From Hermodice carunculata (lineage: Eukaryota > Annelida > Polychaeta > Eunicida > Amphinomidae): a DNA stretch of 64,000 nucleotides. The position numbers and the translations under genes are program-made. Each line of letters starts with the position of its first letter. Position 1 is the stretch's first letter. Under the pieces are notes generated by a model. It was not told the DNA's origin and did not search any database. It worked only from the letters and a program-made list of their open reading frames with translations. The stretch spans positions 53,092,231-53,156,230 of the forward strand of contig OZ026629.1 in NCBI GenBank assembly GCA_964020975.1, given 5' to 3'. Of the stretch, positions 1-11,590 are shown in pieces.

Positions 1-723
1 ATGTGGGAGTGTACTTTTTGTCTTGCAACTACAATATTGCTGTTAATTAGCACCCTGGGCACAGATGAAATTAATATTTGGTCAGAGGGAAGGCACTTAT
101 GTAATTCAGGTCAGAAATTTGAATGTGAAGATTTTGAGATTGGTCTAGATTCTAGGTCTCAATTCACCGTTTTAGTCATCAATTACCTCTGAGGCACATT
201 GTGTGCTTGGAACAATAGTTTGGTCAAATAAAGGTCAAAATAAGAAGTTTGCAATTCTCCGAAAGTGGCTGAAAATTAAGGACAGCAGACTGCTCACTCC
301 ACCCATAAGCACTACACTCTACAGGTTACAGACAGCAGCTCACCCGGGCAGAAAAAAGTTGAGAGGGCCGGGACACTAGTTAAAAAATATGGTATGTATG
401 AAATATGATGAAAAGGATGTATTTAAAAGATTTTACTTGATGCTCTTTTGCATTGTTTGTGCAGTTATATGTGTGCTGCCAAGTGGTTATACAAATGCAT
501 GCTGGGTATGGATATAACTTGCACTGTCCGGCATTGCAGTTTATCATCTTAAACATTACATGTTTTATACATCTCTACTTCGGTTGTACATCAACAACAA
601 ATCTTTAAGAGTCTGTGTCAGAATCAAGTGAATTCTATACACAAAACATTTAATTCCAACTGCCCACCAAAAGATTGTATCAATCAGATACAGCAGCAAA
701 AAGTGACTGCAAGGCATTCCTAC
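1..723 (-). other. MYO5: MYO5 intron 5 (5' part)
   Basis: I see no exon, transposon end or array here. The next myosin exon, expected to carry GESGAGKT, is not present on either strand in this stretch. The open frame at 1-192 on the plus strand has no recognisable domain. Confidence 0.6.
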
Positions 724-868
724 TTGGACATGTTCTTAAAAGCCTCTTCAGCCACAGCAAAGATATGGGGGTCCATCTGGCCCATATCCTGCCCACTGTA
801 TGCCTGGATGGTGTCCACATCGTAGATCTCCAGCTGTTCATAGGGATTGATGGCTACCAGCACAATAC
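724..868 (-). CDS. MYO5: Myosin V exon 5 (motor core, before the P-loop)
   Basis: This is a 145-base exon entering in phase 1 and leaving in phase 2, with a GTTACAG acceptor and a GTAGGA donor. It encodes [20 protein letters not shown], then [20 protein letters not shown], then EEAFKNMSK, the last codon being split. NPYEQL, AYSG and [10 protein letters not shown] are conserved motor-head motifs leading to the nucleotide-binding P-loop on the next exon, which lies beyond the window. From memory, the length and phases match the equivalent vertebrate MYO5 exon. The acceptor is unusual: it forms the first unit of a minisatellite that continues upstream into intron 4. Confidence 0.96.
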
Positions 869-1440
869 CTGTAACAACAACCGCACATATGTCATGTTAA
901 CTCCTGTAACAACAACCATGCATCTGTCATGTTAACTCCTCTAAAAACCATGCATCTGTCATAACTCCTGTAACACCAACTGTACATCTGTCATGAAACA
1001 CCAACCATGCATCTGTCATGTTACCTCCTGTAACAACTATGCATCTCTCATGTTACCTCCTGTAACAACAACCATACATCTGTCATGTTACCTACTTTAA
1101 CAACAATCATGCATCTGTCATGTTGACTACTTTAACAACAATTATGCATCTGTCATGTTAACTCCTGTAATGACCATGCATCTGTCATGTTAACTGCTGT
1201 AACAACTATGCATCTCTCATGTTACCTCCTGTAACAACAACCATACATCTGTCATGTTACCTACTTTAACAACAATCATGCATCTGTCATGTTGACTACT
1301 TTAACAACAATTATGCATCTGTCATGTTAACTCCTGTAATGACCATGCATCTGTCATGTTAACTGCTGTAACAACCATGTATCTGTCATGTTACCTTCTG
1401 TAACAACAACCATGCATCTGTCATGTTAACTACTTTAACA
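866..1440. repeat. Minisatellite of about 35 bp, roughly 17 units, starting at the exon 5 acceptor
   Basis: The unit contains ACAACCATGCATCTGTCATG followed by TTAACTCCTGTA. The most exon-proximal unit includes the real exon 5 acceptor: CCTGTAAC on the plus strand is GTTACAGG on the gene strand. Many other units keep that acceptor-like string. A 169-bp block (1031-1199) is repeated immediately at 1200-1368, showing a later multi-unit duplication. A leftover unit resumes after an insertion at about 2005-2044. Confidence 0.9.
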
Positions 1441-1441
1441 A

Positions 1442-2004
1442 GTAGCCGCTGACGCTAGCCATATCCCCCGCCCACAGTAATCATGGACGGACAGATGGAA
1501 GGACGGACAGACACACAGAGGGTGACCATTAACATATCCCCTCTAAGGTCTACCCACCATAAAAAAATCAAAGGGCTGGCATCAATAATTTAGAAGATAT
1601 GGCCCCGAAAAAATTTGTATTGTATCTTGAGCTTGCTTAATGAACTTTGTTAATTAATTAATTAATGGAAGTAATTAGCCACAGAAAACAATGCCTATGC
1701 ACACCTACTACCTAAGGTCTACCCACCATAAAAAATTCAAAGGGCTAGAAGATATGGCCCGGACAAAATTTGTCTTGCTTAATGAACTTTGTTAAATAAT
1801 TAATTAATGCAAGTAGTTAGCCACACAAAACAATGCCTATGCACACCTACTACCTAAGGTCTACCCACCATAAAAAATTTGAAGAGGTAGCATTAATAAT
1901 GTAGAAGATATGGGCCAGACAAAATTTGTTTCGGACGGAAGGACGGACGGACACACGGACGGTGCCCAATACCATATCCCCTCGCCCACTTCGTGGACGG
2001 GGGA
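1442..2004. mobile_element. 563-bp interspersed element inserted in the minisatellite, flanked by TAACAA
   Basis: TAACAA at 1436-1441 and again at 2005-2010 brackets this segment, and intact array units read TTTAACAACAA, so the pre-insertion site is visible. Both ends carry CATATCCCC-like and GGACGGAC-like motifs. The interior holds about 2.9 copies of a 140-170 bp unit beginning TAAGGTCTACCCACCATAAA (starts 1544, 1713, 1855). No coding capacity is seen. The class is uncertain: the 6-bp duplication and internal repeats do not decide between a DNA element and a retroposed repeat. Confidence 0.6.
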
Positions 2005-2589
2005 TAACAACAACCATGCATCTGTCATATTAACTCCTGTAAATGACACTGTGTCAATTCAAATAATCTCATTATGTTCATTTCCTTTACATTCAACAAC
2101 CATGAAATTTTTCTCTGGGCAAGGCAGCATTGCCATATTATCATGTGGCTGCAATGCTTTTACAGGTTAAAGAACATACAAAAGAGGGGAATATTCTGAA
2201 CTTGTGTGGCAAGATGACCCAGTCTTGACCTGCAAAACTTTATATCACTTTATGACACCTATCATGGTGTTCATGATGAAACTGATGTCAGTATGGGAGA
2301 AACTCTTCATTTTTCATGAAAAACTAGCTATGGCTGTTTGGTTTGACACTGTCCCTTAAGCTGTTTCTTATCGCTGCAAGGTTGGTTGCAATCATTAGAT
2401 ACTTTGGGTATGTCATAATGCCTTACCACCTAATCCTGGATTGTATCATTGCTAGGCCTTGCGTTACATTGTGTCTGCACTCCTAAAGTCATGCCTGTGC
2501 TCCCAGAAATGTCATGCATATGCACTTCTAAAGTTAAATGTACACACATGTACTCCTGGAAGCTGTGCACATGCAACCCTGAAGTCATA

Positions 2590-3353
2590 CATGTGTGATG
2601 TGATCTCAGGCCTACCAGTGACACTGACACGAGCAGTATTAGTTTATAAGTCTTTGAATGGTTTTCTTCCTGACTACATGCTAGACATGTTCACATTTGT
2701 GTCAGATGTACATAGTGTTAACTTAAGATCTGCTGCCAACAATTGCCTTTATCTTGGAAAACCTAAGTCTGTGTACCTGAAAGATTCATTTAGTTACTCT
2801 GGGTCTGTCATATGGAATAACCCATGTGCGAGTATACGAGAACAATAATTCAATTGGCCTGTTAATAACTGAATACACAAGTCACGTCCCAGTAGTCTTG
2901 CCTGATGTCCTGCAAGGGTGTGGGTATTTTACAAAGAAATACACTAGTAAGATGTACATATTTCCTAAAAACTGCCCACAGATACCAGGGATACATTTTG
3001 TATGAACAATGTCGAAAAGAAAGTTTTTCATTCACACTTATTGCTTTACATACTTTAATTCTGAAATGCTCAGTCAATGGTGGTATATAAACTTTATTCA
3101 AATTTTATCAAAGTTTGCCGCACTTTCTATTGTTCTATATATTCACTCATGCATTTCACGCATATACACTATTCCCTACCTAAGGCAACAAGAGATGCCA
3201 AAAGGGTATCAGAGTTTAAAAGATCTTGTGCAAGGTCTATATTTGAACCGAGATAGTGACTTGTATTTTCTATCATTCTGTACTGACTTGAAATAGGGCC
3301 CTTGGGTAGATTAATACTCAAGCACTAACTGGGTCACCCTCGTTAAATCAAGT
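2590..3353 (+). mobile_element. 5'-truncated LINE, C-terminal reverse-transcriptase end and 3' UTR
   Basis: The plus-strand frame ending at 2848 reads AVLVYKSLNGFLPDYMLDMF, then SVNLRSAANNCLYLGKPKSV, then YLKDSFSYSGSVIWNN. This is the typical C-terminal tail of non-LTR (CR1/L2/Jockey-like) ORF2 proteins: YK-x-LN-x-x-P-x-Y, RSA-x-NN-x-L-x-P, and KDSFSYSG-x-x-x-WN. The segment after the stop is anonymous. It ends in GGGCCCTTGGGTAGATTAAT and GTTAAATCAAGTTA, which looks like a LINE 3' UTR, running straight into an (AT)n tract. The element lies antisense in MYO5 intron 4. The 5' limit is approximate. Confidence 0.65.
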
Positions 3354-3384
<31 letters not shown>

Positions 3385-3411
3385 GTGTATATATGTGTAT
3401 ATATGTATGTA

Positions 3412-3475
<64 letters not shown>
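3354..3475. repeat. (AT)n microsatellite with TGTATA interruptions
   Basis: An (AT)n run of about 120 bp follows directly on the LINE 3' end. The first third is broken by GTATATGTGTAT-like variants and the rest is pure. The tyrosine/isoleucine frame through it is an artefact. Confidence 0.95.
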
Positions 3476-3477
<2 letters not shown>

Positions 3478-3809
3478 GCATTCATGTATACGTACAACAT
3501 GGGGCAAGACATTAAATGTGAGAACTGAAAATCATATTCTCCAACATAAATGCATTTATGATTTGACTGAATCTTTGAAAATGAACTGAAGTAAAAAGAA
3601 ATAGGAAATACTCTGGGAGCCTAATTTACAACACAAGTGTTCTTTTATTCCTAATTCATGTTTCTCAAGGACTAGATTTCCATGCCTGCATGATCTGAGT
3701 GGTTGAATTGTCTATTTTATCCTCAAACATTGCCATGCAAACATGCAAATAAATTAGTAGCAGCTTACTTTCTCTTTCACTTCTTTTAAAAGATTCAAAG
3801 TTGACTTAC

Positions 3810-3866
3810 CACAATAGGTGTAGATGGCACTTGACTCACAGAACCGCACTTGTAAATTGTACAAAA
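3810..3866 (-). CDS. MYO5: Myosin V exon 4 (short motor exon)
   Basis: This is a 57-base exon between a TACTTTCAG acceptor and a GTAAG donor, phase 1 in and phase 1 out. With the split codons it reads VLYNLQVRFCESSAIYTYCG. It matches the myosin motor segment VL-x-NL-x-VRF-x-(D/E)-S-x-x-IYTYCG that follows LHEPA. YNL replaces the commoner HNL, and there is a cysteine in place of the usual I or V after RF. The exon is far too short to stand out as an open frame and was found by searching for the expected residues between exons 3 and 5. It completes the reading frame exactly. Confidence 0.95.
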
Positions 3867-4188
3867 CTGAAAGTACAAAACAGGCCATTTGTTATTGATT
3901 GATTTGGGTACACAAAAGCTGATCCATGGGTGATGCAGTTTGTCAATCTATGACTTCTAACACACATACCATATTTTCCTTTTTTGACTGCCCTACTTGT
4001 AGCACACACTTTTACTTTCAGAATAAAAGCAACTAACGGTTTCATACAGCACTCTGAACCTGTAAGGGGAAAAGATTTTGTGAGTCTATCCCATTTTGCA
4101 TGGCAAATCATACATGTAGTTACAAATGCATGTTGTGAATATCATTTTTCAAAGCAGCATGGACAATATGCAGGAACACAGATGGCAT

Positions 4189-4665
4189 GGGAAATGTATT
4201 TCAGTGGGAGCCAAACTGCCTTATAACAAGGGGAACTTTAAAAATAGACAGTATAGGAAATGTACTTCAGTGGGAGCCAAAGCACTTGATAACAAGGGGA
4301 CTCTTAACATCTATGGGAAATGTACTTTAGTGGGAGCCAAACTGCCTTATAAAAAGGGAACTTTTAATATAAATGGTATAGGAAACATACCTCAGTGGGA
4401 GCCAAACCGCCTTATAACAACGGAACTTTAAATATAGATGATGTGGGAAAAGTACTTCAGTGGGAGCCAAACCGCTTTATAACAAAGGGACTTTTAACAT
4501 CTATGGGAGATATTCTTCAGTGGGAGCCAAACCGCCTTACAACAAGGGGACTTTTAACATAGATGGTATGGGAAGTGAACTTCCGTGGGAGCCAAACTGC
4601 CTTATAATGAGGGAACTTTTAACATAGATAGTATGAGAAACATACTTCAGTGGCAGCCATTATGC
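4189..4665. repeat. Tandem array, 59-67 bp unit, eight copies
   Basis: Units start near 4189, 4256, 4315, 4380, 4445, 4505, 4570 and 4634. They share GTACTTCAGTGGGAGCCAAA and CCTTATAACAAGGG, followed by ACTTTTAACATAGATGG. The copies are diverged and vary in length, so the array is old. The open frames inside it have no domain. Confidence 0.9.
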
Positions 4666-6202
4666 CTTCTGTGTTGTATCAGAAACTGCCTTGTAATGTG
4701 CTTTTCTATAAGGAGGGAGCACTGGACTACTGTATGGACAAATAAATTAGCACTTTGGGTGGCAACTGAAAACACATTACATCCTATCCTGCAAAAAGCA
4801 TGTTGCACCTTTAGTACGGACACAGATGCAATTGACAGTAAAATGAGTTGCTTTTGTTTCCCTATAACTGCACTTGAGTGCTGGCCAGACAATGCTGTGG
4901 CACCAGCAATGAATAACCAATGGATGGTCCTCACAAAAACACCTGGTATTTTTTCTGCCCTTGCATGCATCCTGCCTCCACTATAAATGCATCACAATCA
5001 CAAGCCACAGATCCCTGCCAGTGGACAGCAATATGACTGTGGCCATCAAGTTATCAGCGTGATTCTGCACTGCCTTCAGTTGATTGGGTCCATGCAAAAA
5101 TTGTCTTGGGACCTATTAAATGTCCAACAGAAATAGCTGCATGATGACTTGGGATGCCACATTATTTGGCAAGTATAATGTATTGGGACTACCTTCTCCT
5201 CCAATCTCTGCACACAGGTATCTTGTATCATACTGACAATTTGGTCTTAATCATATGGCATGAAAAATACTGCTATTGTCCTGGAACTGCTCATCCATAT
5301 GGTGTCTCTTCTGTCCCAACACAGCAACATTATCAGGCATCATCTTTAGTTCATGGTCTTTCTAGTTATTCTAATTTCTCAAAAATTAGTACCGATTAAA
5401 ATAAAACAAAACAAAACAAAAAAAAATGTACAGTTGAAAATACTGGATTGCATGGAAAACTTACAGACCAGTTCCACATTGGACTTCAAATGAAGGGATA
5501 GGAACAATAAGGTACCAAGCCCACTCTTTCAAATAAAACAGCCAGGAATCATCAAAAATTTAAGTTTTATATGCACATAGATATAAAAGGGAACTCAAAG
5601 CTTCCACAGCTCTATGTCATCCAGTTTTCTGCTAGTGTTTATGGCAACATAATGAGGACAAAGTATTACATCAAAGACTCCTGACTTCTGCCTAAGTAAC
5701 CAGTCTTAGCTGAGCAAGGGTTATTGTTGCCTTCTGGGTAATCTGGTCTCCTGGGATACAAATGCCAGACCACTACTGGGTGGAAAGCTCCATCACTGCT
5801 ACTGTATGCAGCCCACAACAAGTTTACTATCACTACTGAATTCTCATTAGATTTCAGGGCTTTCTTTGTTCAAGGTTTGGACAATCTGGATTCTTTTAAT
5901 GTTCAAATGAAATCAATGGCAATAGATCTTCCATACAGATGGGTCCATCTGATCGGAGCTGTCACGGGCAATGTATTTCGGCCAAGCAGTAAGAATAAGG
6001 TAAAGAATCAATGGGACCAATTCAATTTGGCTGCCATCTAATACACAAACTGACTGCTGGTCAGCTCTGTACGAAAAGATGCAAACAGCCTTAAGATCTG
6101 TATGCCTGTCATGATGCAGCCTCTGGTTATCAAGCAGTGGCCAGAGTCATGGGGTTTATTGCATCTGTCATTGTCAGTGATGCTCTGGATGCTAAACTAA
6201 GA

Positions 6203-6680
6203 AATAATACAGCAATCCCTTAGATGTCAAATACACAATAATACAGCAATCCCTTAGATGTCAAATACACAATAATACAGCAATCCTTCAGATGTCAACT
6301 ATGGAATAATACAAATCCTTCAGATGTCAAATACGTACTAATACAGCAATCTGTCAAATGTCAACTAAGGAATAAAAGCAATCTTTCAGATGTCAACTAT
6401 GGAATAATACAGCAATCCATCAGATATCAAATACTCATGAATAGCGCAATCCATCAAATGTCAACTAAGGAATAACACAGGAATAATGCAGCAATCCTAC
6501 AAGATGTCAATGAAGGAATGATACAGCAATCCTACAAGATGTCAATGAAGGAATGATACAGCAATCCTTCAGATGTTAAATACGCAATAATACAGCAATC
6601 CTTCAAATGTTAACTATGGAATAATACAGCAATCCTTGAGATGTCAAATAAGGAATAGTACAGTAATCGTTCAGATGTCA
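6203..6680. repeat. Tandem array, 34-37 bp unit, about 13 copies
   Basis: The unit reads AATAATACAGCAATCCTTCA followed by GATGTCAAATACAC. The first two copies are identical with a 34-bp period (6203, 6237). Later copies vary (AACTATGG, AACTAAGG), and a longer duplicated form lies near 6480-6560. The array is noncoding, in MYO5 intron 3. Confidence 0.9.
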
Positions 6681-7298
6681 ACATGGTTCTATATCTCCAC
6701 ATACAATCCTGCTACCACAAGAAAAAGTTCTTTCATCAGCATATGGCTTTGAGTTTTGTCTTAAAAAAGGGACACAATTGTGTTTTTAATCATTATTTAG
6801 TTAATTTTTTGACAGCCATGAAAATTGTATTACTGAGAATAATTCTAGAAGCAAATTTTAATCATTGTACATGTATAAGGTAACATTTTCTTACCGTTGT
6901 CAGTGACAGAAGCATTTAATAATTCAGCACAATAACAAGCAGCAAACATAAATTTTTCAAATGCTTTTTATTTATCACCAATATGGAGCTTTCTTGTCTG
7001 CATATGCCTGCATGGTAAACTCAATGGGCTGTCAAAATTTTTGGGGTCCTTCAGTGCAGGCAAGTCTGGCTGAAAAGGCAAACACCTCATTCACAAAGCA
7101 AGACTTTCAGGCTGTTGACCTAGCCCCTATAAGGCCCTCAAGAATAGGAGACATTCATATTTAATGATATTAACTGCAGACCTGCTCTGTTCCTCTCAGA
7201 TGCTAGGCAACAGAACTATGTCTCTGACATGACGAGGGTACTTGCACCAGCTAAGCTACTTAACCATCCGGAAATAACACTTTTTTGCTGGACTAATG

Positions 7299-7378
7299 AA
7301 TCATTCATTTGTTACTAAAATTATGATCTGATTTCTCGGCTCTGCAGGCAAATTAATTTTAGTAACAAATGAATGATT
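7299..7378. repeat. Perfect 25-bp inverted repeat (foldback)
   Basis: The left arm at 7299-7323 and the right arm at 7354-7378 are exact reverse complements, separated by 30 bases. Folded RNA would be an 80-nt hairpin with an uninterrupted 25-bp stem. It lies in MYO5 intron 3. Confidence 0.9.
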
Positions 7379-8474
7379 GTATTATAATCAAATTTGTTTT
7401 CCTTAATCTCTTCATACCTACAACAACTGAACTGAATTGAAAGCTGTCCAAAGCAATGATGAAGTACATGTGTAAGTCTTGTGTGAGAGAAATAAAATCC
7501 CACCCTAAATGAGGGCATAAAGGGATGAAGCAGCAAAGCCACAGCAACTTGTTGAAACAGTGTTTGGCAAGGCCTCCAGATGAAATGTTATAAAAGTTGT
7601 ATAAATCCATCGACATCTAATTCTATGATTGCAGTGGGTCACCTATGCCTGTTACACAGCCCTATCTGATGACCACAAATAGCAAGACTGTTCTATCAGA
7701 TTGTTTCAACTGTCACCTTGAATTTGTACTATTATTTCAGCCATAACATATGGACTGAAATATTTCAATACTGGTTTTTTGTGGCGAGCCCTTGAATGAC
7801 CATACACGTAATATCTATGGCTAGATCATGGGGAATGCATAGTCAGCACTTTTAAACAACCACGATACGGATATAAAAGTCTGCAATTATTACACTGTGA
7901 TCTATGTGTCTCCCAAACTGCTATCTGATTGAAATACATGTAGTACTGCAGCATGTCTATATACAGGACACAACTGCCCGCAATTGAGCATCTCACAAGG
8001 ACATCCGAGTACATGTACAATTTGCTGTTATCATGGTTATATACATGGAACAGGATGACAGACAGGCCTCCATGTGAATACACAAACATGGTCACAGCCA
8101 TCAGAGTGGTGAACGCAGGGTCAAATGCTAACAAGTGACATCACATTTTACGAGCTATATGTACAGTAATCCTGTCTATTATTTTCACATCCATCCTATG
8201 GCCTCTAAATGATTGATGAGCTGATATATGTCTCCACTGATGAAAAAAAAAGTGCCTAAAAAGAAAACAAAAGAGCCGCCTATCACTGCAAACTAATCGA
8301 AAAGCACACTGCATACATGTAGCTGCCTCTCTGTAATGCACGGTCACGTCATGCACGCAACTTCAGCTCAGTGGCTGTTTATTGCATGATTAAATCTACG
8401 ATACATTCATCTTCTTCTTGATACGTGATACACAGAAGTCCATTCACCCTCTGCTGCTGAGTAGCCTCCAGACA

Positions 8475-8717
8475 GTTAACTCTTTCAGTGCCAAGCACAA
8501 CTAAAGTTGATCTACTTAAAGTCAAACTAGTCCGAATTATCATAAGGATCCCAGATTCGTATTCCTTGTAAGAAGACCTTTCATTTAATTACCAGCATGC
8601 CTATACATTGTACTTCTAGAGAGAACATCCCAAGTATACAACTTTTCTTAGCACACATTGTGCCCAATGCACACCGAGAAAAGCTGTTGACTCAGTCTAA
8701 AATTTGGCACTGAATTG
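8475..8717. mobile_element. TTAA-type MITE copy (diverged)
   Basis: It begins TTAACTCTTTCAGTGCCAAG and ends near TTTGGCACTGAATTG, so its ends are inverted (TCAGTGCCAA/TTGGCACTGA). It contains AAAGCTGTTGACTCAGTCTA, the signature shared with the other copies listed here. A further degenerate relative lies at about 9230-9390. Confidence 0.5.
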
Positions 8718-10254
8718 TTTTCAATGTCCCTTGAGCACCAGTGTCCAAATCAGGCTGATCAAAGTTACTGACTTTATGATCCTAATATACACATCATTCA
8801 CTCTTTGCATTGCACTCCATTACATCGTTTTTAAAAGTTAACTCCTTCTCCACCATGCTGGTAAAGGCCTCAGATTAGTGGGTTTTGCACTGCCTTGCAA
8901 GTTTTGCTTCACCTGTCAAAGCATGACTTGCAAAGTGATGATCCCCCCCCCCCCCCCCCAAAAATGATTTCATTCAGACTCAGCATCTTCACACTTAAAT
9001 AAAGATCGTTTCTGTGATCATCATATAACAGAAGAGACACTCATTCGACTTATTATCATGACTCCAGATTACAATTCAGGGACTGCTCTGGCAATTAGCC
9101 AATTAGTCAAATGCTAATGTTTACTAAAAAATTCTTAAAATGGCTATACATTTGAAAATATATTATTCAAGAGCCATGTCTGAATCTTAATAAATTATGC
9201 TATCATTTCCCAATTTGGCTACAAATTTTTTAAGTCTAGATCAGTCCCAGAAATTCCTCATAAAAGACCCTTTACTCAAGTACCAGCATGACCATAGTCA
9301 CACAGTTAAACAGAACGGTTCAGGTCAACAGCTTTCTTTCTTTAGTGTGCTGAGGAAAGATGTTTACTCAGTCTAAAACCTGGCAATGAAATAGGTGAAA
9401 TATACAATTCTCCCTTAAATTCCAGCTATGTTTAAACATACAACTACCAGCATGACCATTGTAGAATGAACTCATAGAGACTACAGCAGACTGAACTTTG
9501 GAAATCAAAACATTTTCAGCCATCTGGAGTGAATATGACCGAAAAGGCTCAAATCCAGATGAGAGTCAATCCCAGCATAGAATGGTTAAATACTGTCAGA
9601 GGTAAATCCCAAGACACAGTCCAGACCCTGTCCCATAAAAACAAGTTATGTGTGCACAAATGAGGGTCATAATGTTATTTCTGTATACATAGGTGACAAA
9701 TTCATTATTCTACACCATACAGTCAAATCCCTGGGTACTGGCTTAGAAATTCATGGCAATTTTCTTGTGGACAATCTAAAGGTATTATGGGCCCATGCAA
9801 AAGATCCAACAATAGTTATAAATTACACAGGGAATTCAGTTTTGTTGTTAGTATGGCATGCTTTATGAAATGGTGCTGCAAAGGTGGTGAAATAGTGTGG
9901 TTCTGTCGAACAATAAATTTTAACCATGTAGTGATAAGCGCCTGATATAGTGTTCAGTGAATTATCAAGTTTATTTCATGTCTTGTAATGATAAAACAAC
10001 ATTGTGTTTTTGGGATGATGGTCTGCTGATGTATCACAATCTAAATGTGGCACATTTCAAAATAGCATTCAGAGAGCAAATTACCCTCGGCACCCAAAAT
10101 CTTTTTTTCTTCCATTGAATGCTGCAATTTTTTTTTGGAGACTTCGCAGCACAATACTTTACATACAATTTCCATATTGTTGTCTATGAAATGAAAGAGC
10201 ACTTTTGGATGTGTCCTTGGGACAAGTTCTGGTGACGGAGACCACTGCACTGTG

Positions 10255-11040
10255 AGTCTCTCAGACAGCCATAAAATAAACACTTCAAAAGTTTCATAAC
10301 AAGTTTAAAAATAATAAGAGGAAGCTGGTTTTCAATAGGAATGTGGTCCACTATTATGTGCATCTCTGAGAAAAAAAAATTTGGTGAAGCTGCATTAGAT
10401 CTTTGTTGAGATATTATGGTAAGGTCGTCCCCTCGTGCACCACTCAGATGGCCTTGGAGATAAATAATTCAGTTTCATAAAAAGGTTCATGAATACAAAG
10501 AGGAAGCTGGTTTTAAATAGGAACCTGGTCCATCATAAGATCCATCTCTGACAAAAATTTGATGAAGCAGTGGTCAATATTTTTTTAGATATCGTGGTAA
10601 CGTTGTCAGGGTTGACGCCACTCAGACGGCTTTCAAATAAATACATTGAAAGTTTCATAAAAAGGTAAAAAAATAATCAGAAAAAGCTGTTTTAAAAAGG
10701 AACATGGTCCATTATAAGATACATCTCTGACAAAAAATTTGGAAAGCTGCGGTCAATATTTTTTGAGATATTGCTGTAATGCCACAAGGGTTGACGCCAC
10801 TCATACGGCCTTCAAATAAATACATTAAAAGTTTCATGAAAAGTTTAGAAATAATCAGAAGACGCTGGTTTTCAATAGGAACCTGGTTCATCATAAGGTC
10901 CTTCTGTGACAAAAATTTGGTACACCTACGGCCAATATTTTTTTAGATATTGTGGTAACATTGACAAGACGGACCAACAGATGGACGGACAACACGGGAC
11001 AACAATACCTTCCGGCACTTTATGTGTCGAGGGTAATAAA
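10255..11040. repeat. Tandem ~180-bp units (four) with a GGACGGAC tail
   Basis: Units end near 10437, 10616, 10796 and 10970, each with GCCACTCAGACGGC-like, GGAAGCTGGTTTT and TGACAAAAATTTGG blocks. The last unit passes into AGATGGACGGACAACACGGG and ends near 11040. The GGACGGAC tail resembles that of the 1442-2004 element, so they may share an amplification mechanism. I see no coding potential. Confidence 0.8.
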
Positions 11041-11339
11041 GCACACAGAATAGAGACTTTTTTCACTTGTTTCAATAAGCTAGGAAATGGGCTGACAAAT
11101 TCTGTCAATATTTCTCGGGTAATAAATTACAGGAGCTTGGTGTACTACATTGGCACTCAGTATAAAGATCTGTTGTGAGACACCACATGGCTTCTAGTAA
11201 AAGACAACCACTTCAGCATATATGGCTCTGTTTCTGTGAATTTAACATGCTGTGACACGCCATATCAGGTCATATGAGCTGGCGGCAGGACTGATCTAGC
11301 ATAGCATACACTGCTCTACTGTGTTTCAAAAACAAATTT

Positions 11340-11590
11340 CTATTTCCAGATATAACCAGAGCAGTCAGTCCTTGTTGTGGACAGACTGGACACCCCCACA
11401 CATAACCTTCAAAATATGGTCAAGGTCACCAAAATGTAATCAGGTCCAGAAATAGTGCCACAGTACAATTAAGGTAAATTTGGGTTTGATGTGGCCAGAG
11501 ATATAATGTGACATTTGCTCACACACATTCTGCTATGGAAAAATAGTTGCACCTGCTGAAAACAGTATATACCCCTAACTTTGTTTGCGG
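11340..11590. repeat. Interspersed repeat, copy 1 (pairs with 20570-20860)
   Basis: It shares AAGGTCACCAAAATGTAATC, AGTACAATTAAGG-like and GCTGAAAACAGTATATA blocks, in the same order, with a second copy near 20570-20860. It contains an AAGGTCA half-site. Confidence 0.6.

Larger units (their letters stand above)
869..3809 (-). other. MYO5: MYO5 intron 4
   Basis: It contains the acceptor minisatellite, the TAACAA-flanked insertion, the LINE 3' end and the (AT)n tract described separately. At 2045-2590 and 3476-3809 I see no further structure. Confidence 0.85.

Noticed and set aside
1-723. Myosin V P-loop exon
   Set aside because: No GESGAGKT-coding sequence is present on either strand in this stretch.
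866-1440. CRISPR-like array
   Set aside because: The repeats are contiguous minisatellite units with no unique spacers, in an animal intron.
2459-2848. A host gene of 129 codons
   Set aside because: The C-terminal half is a recognisable LINE ORF2 tail and the N-terminal half is anonymous intron sequence.
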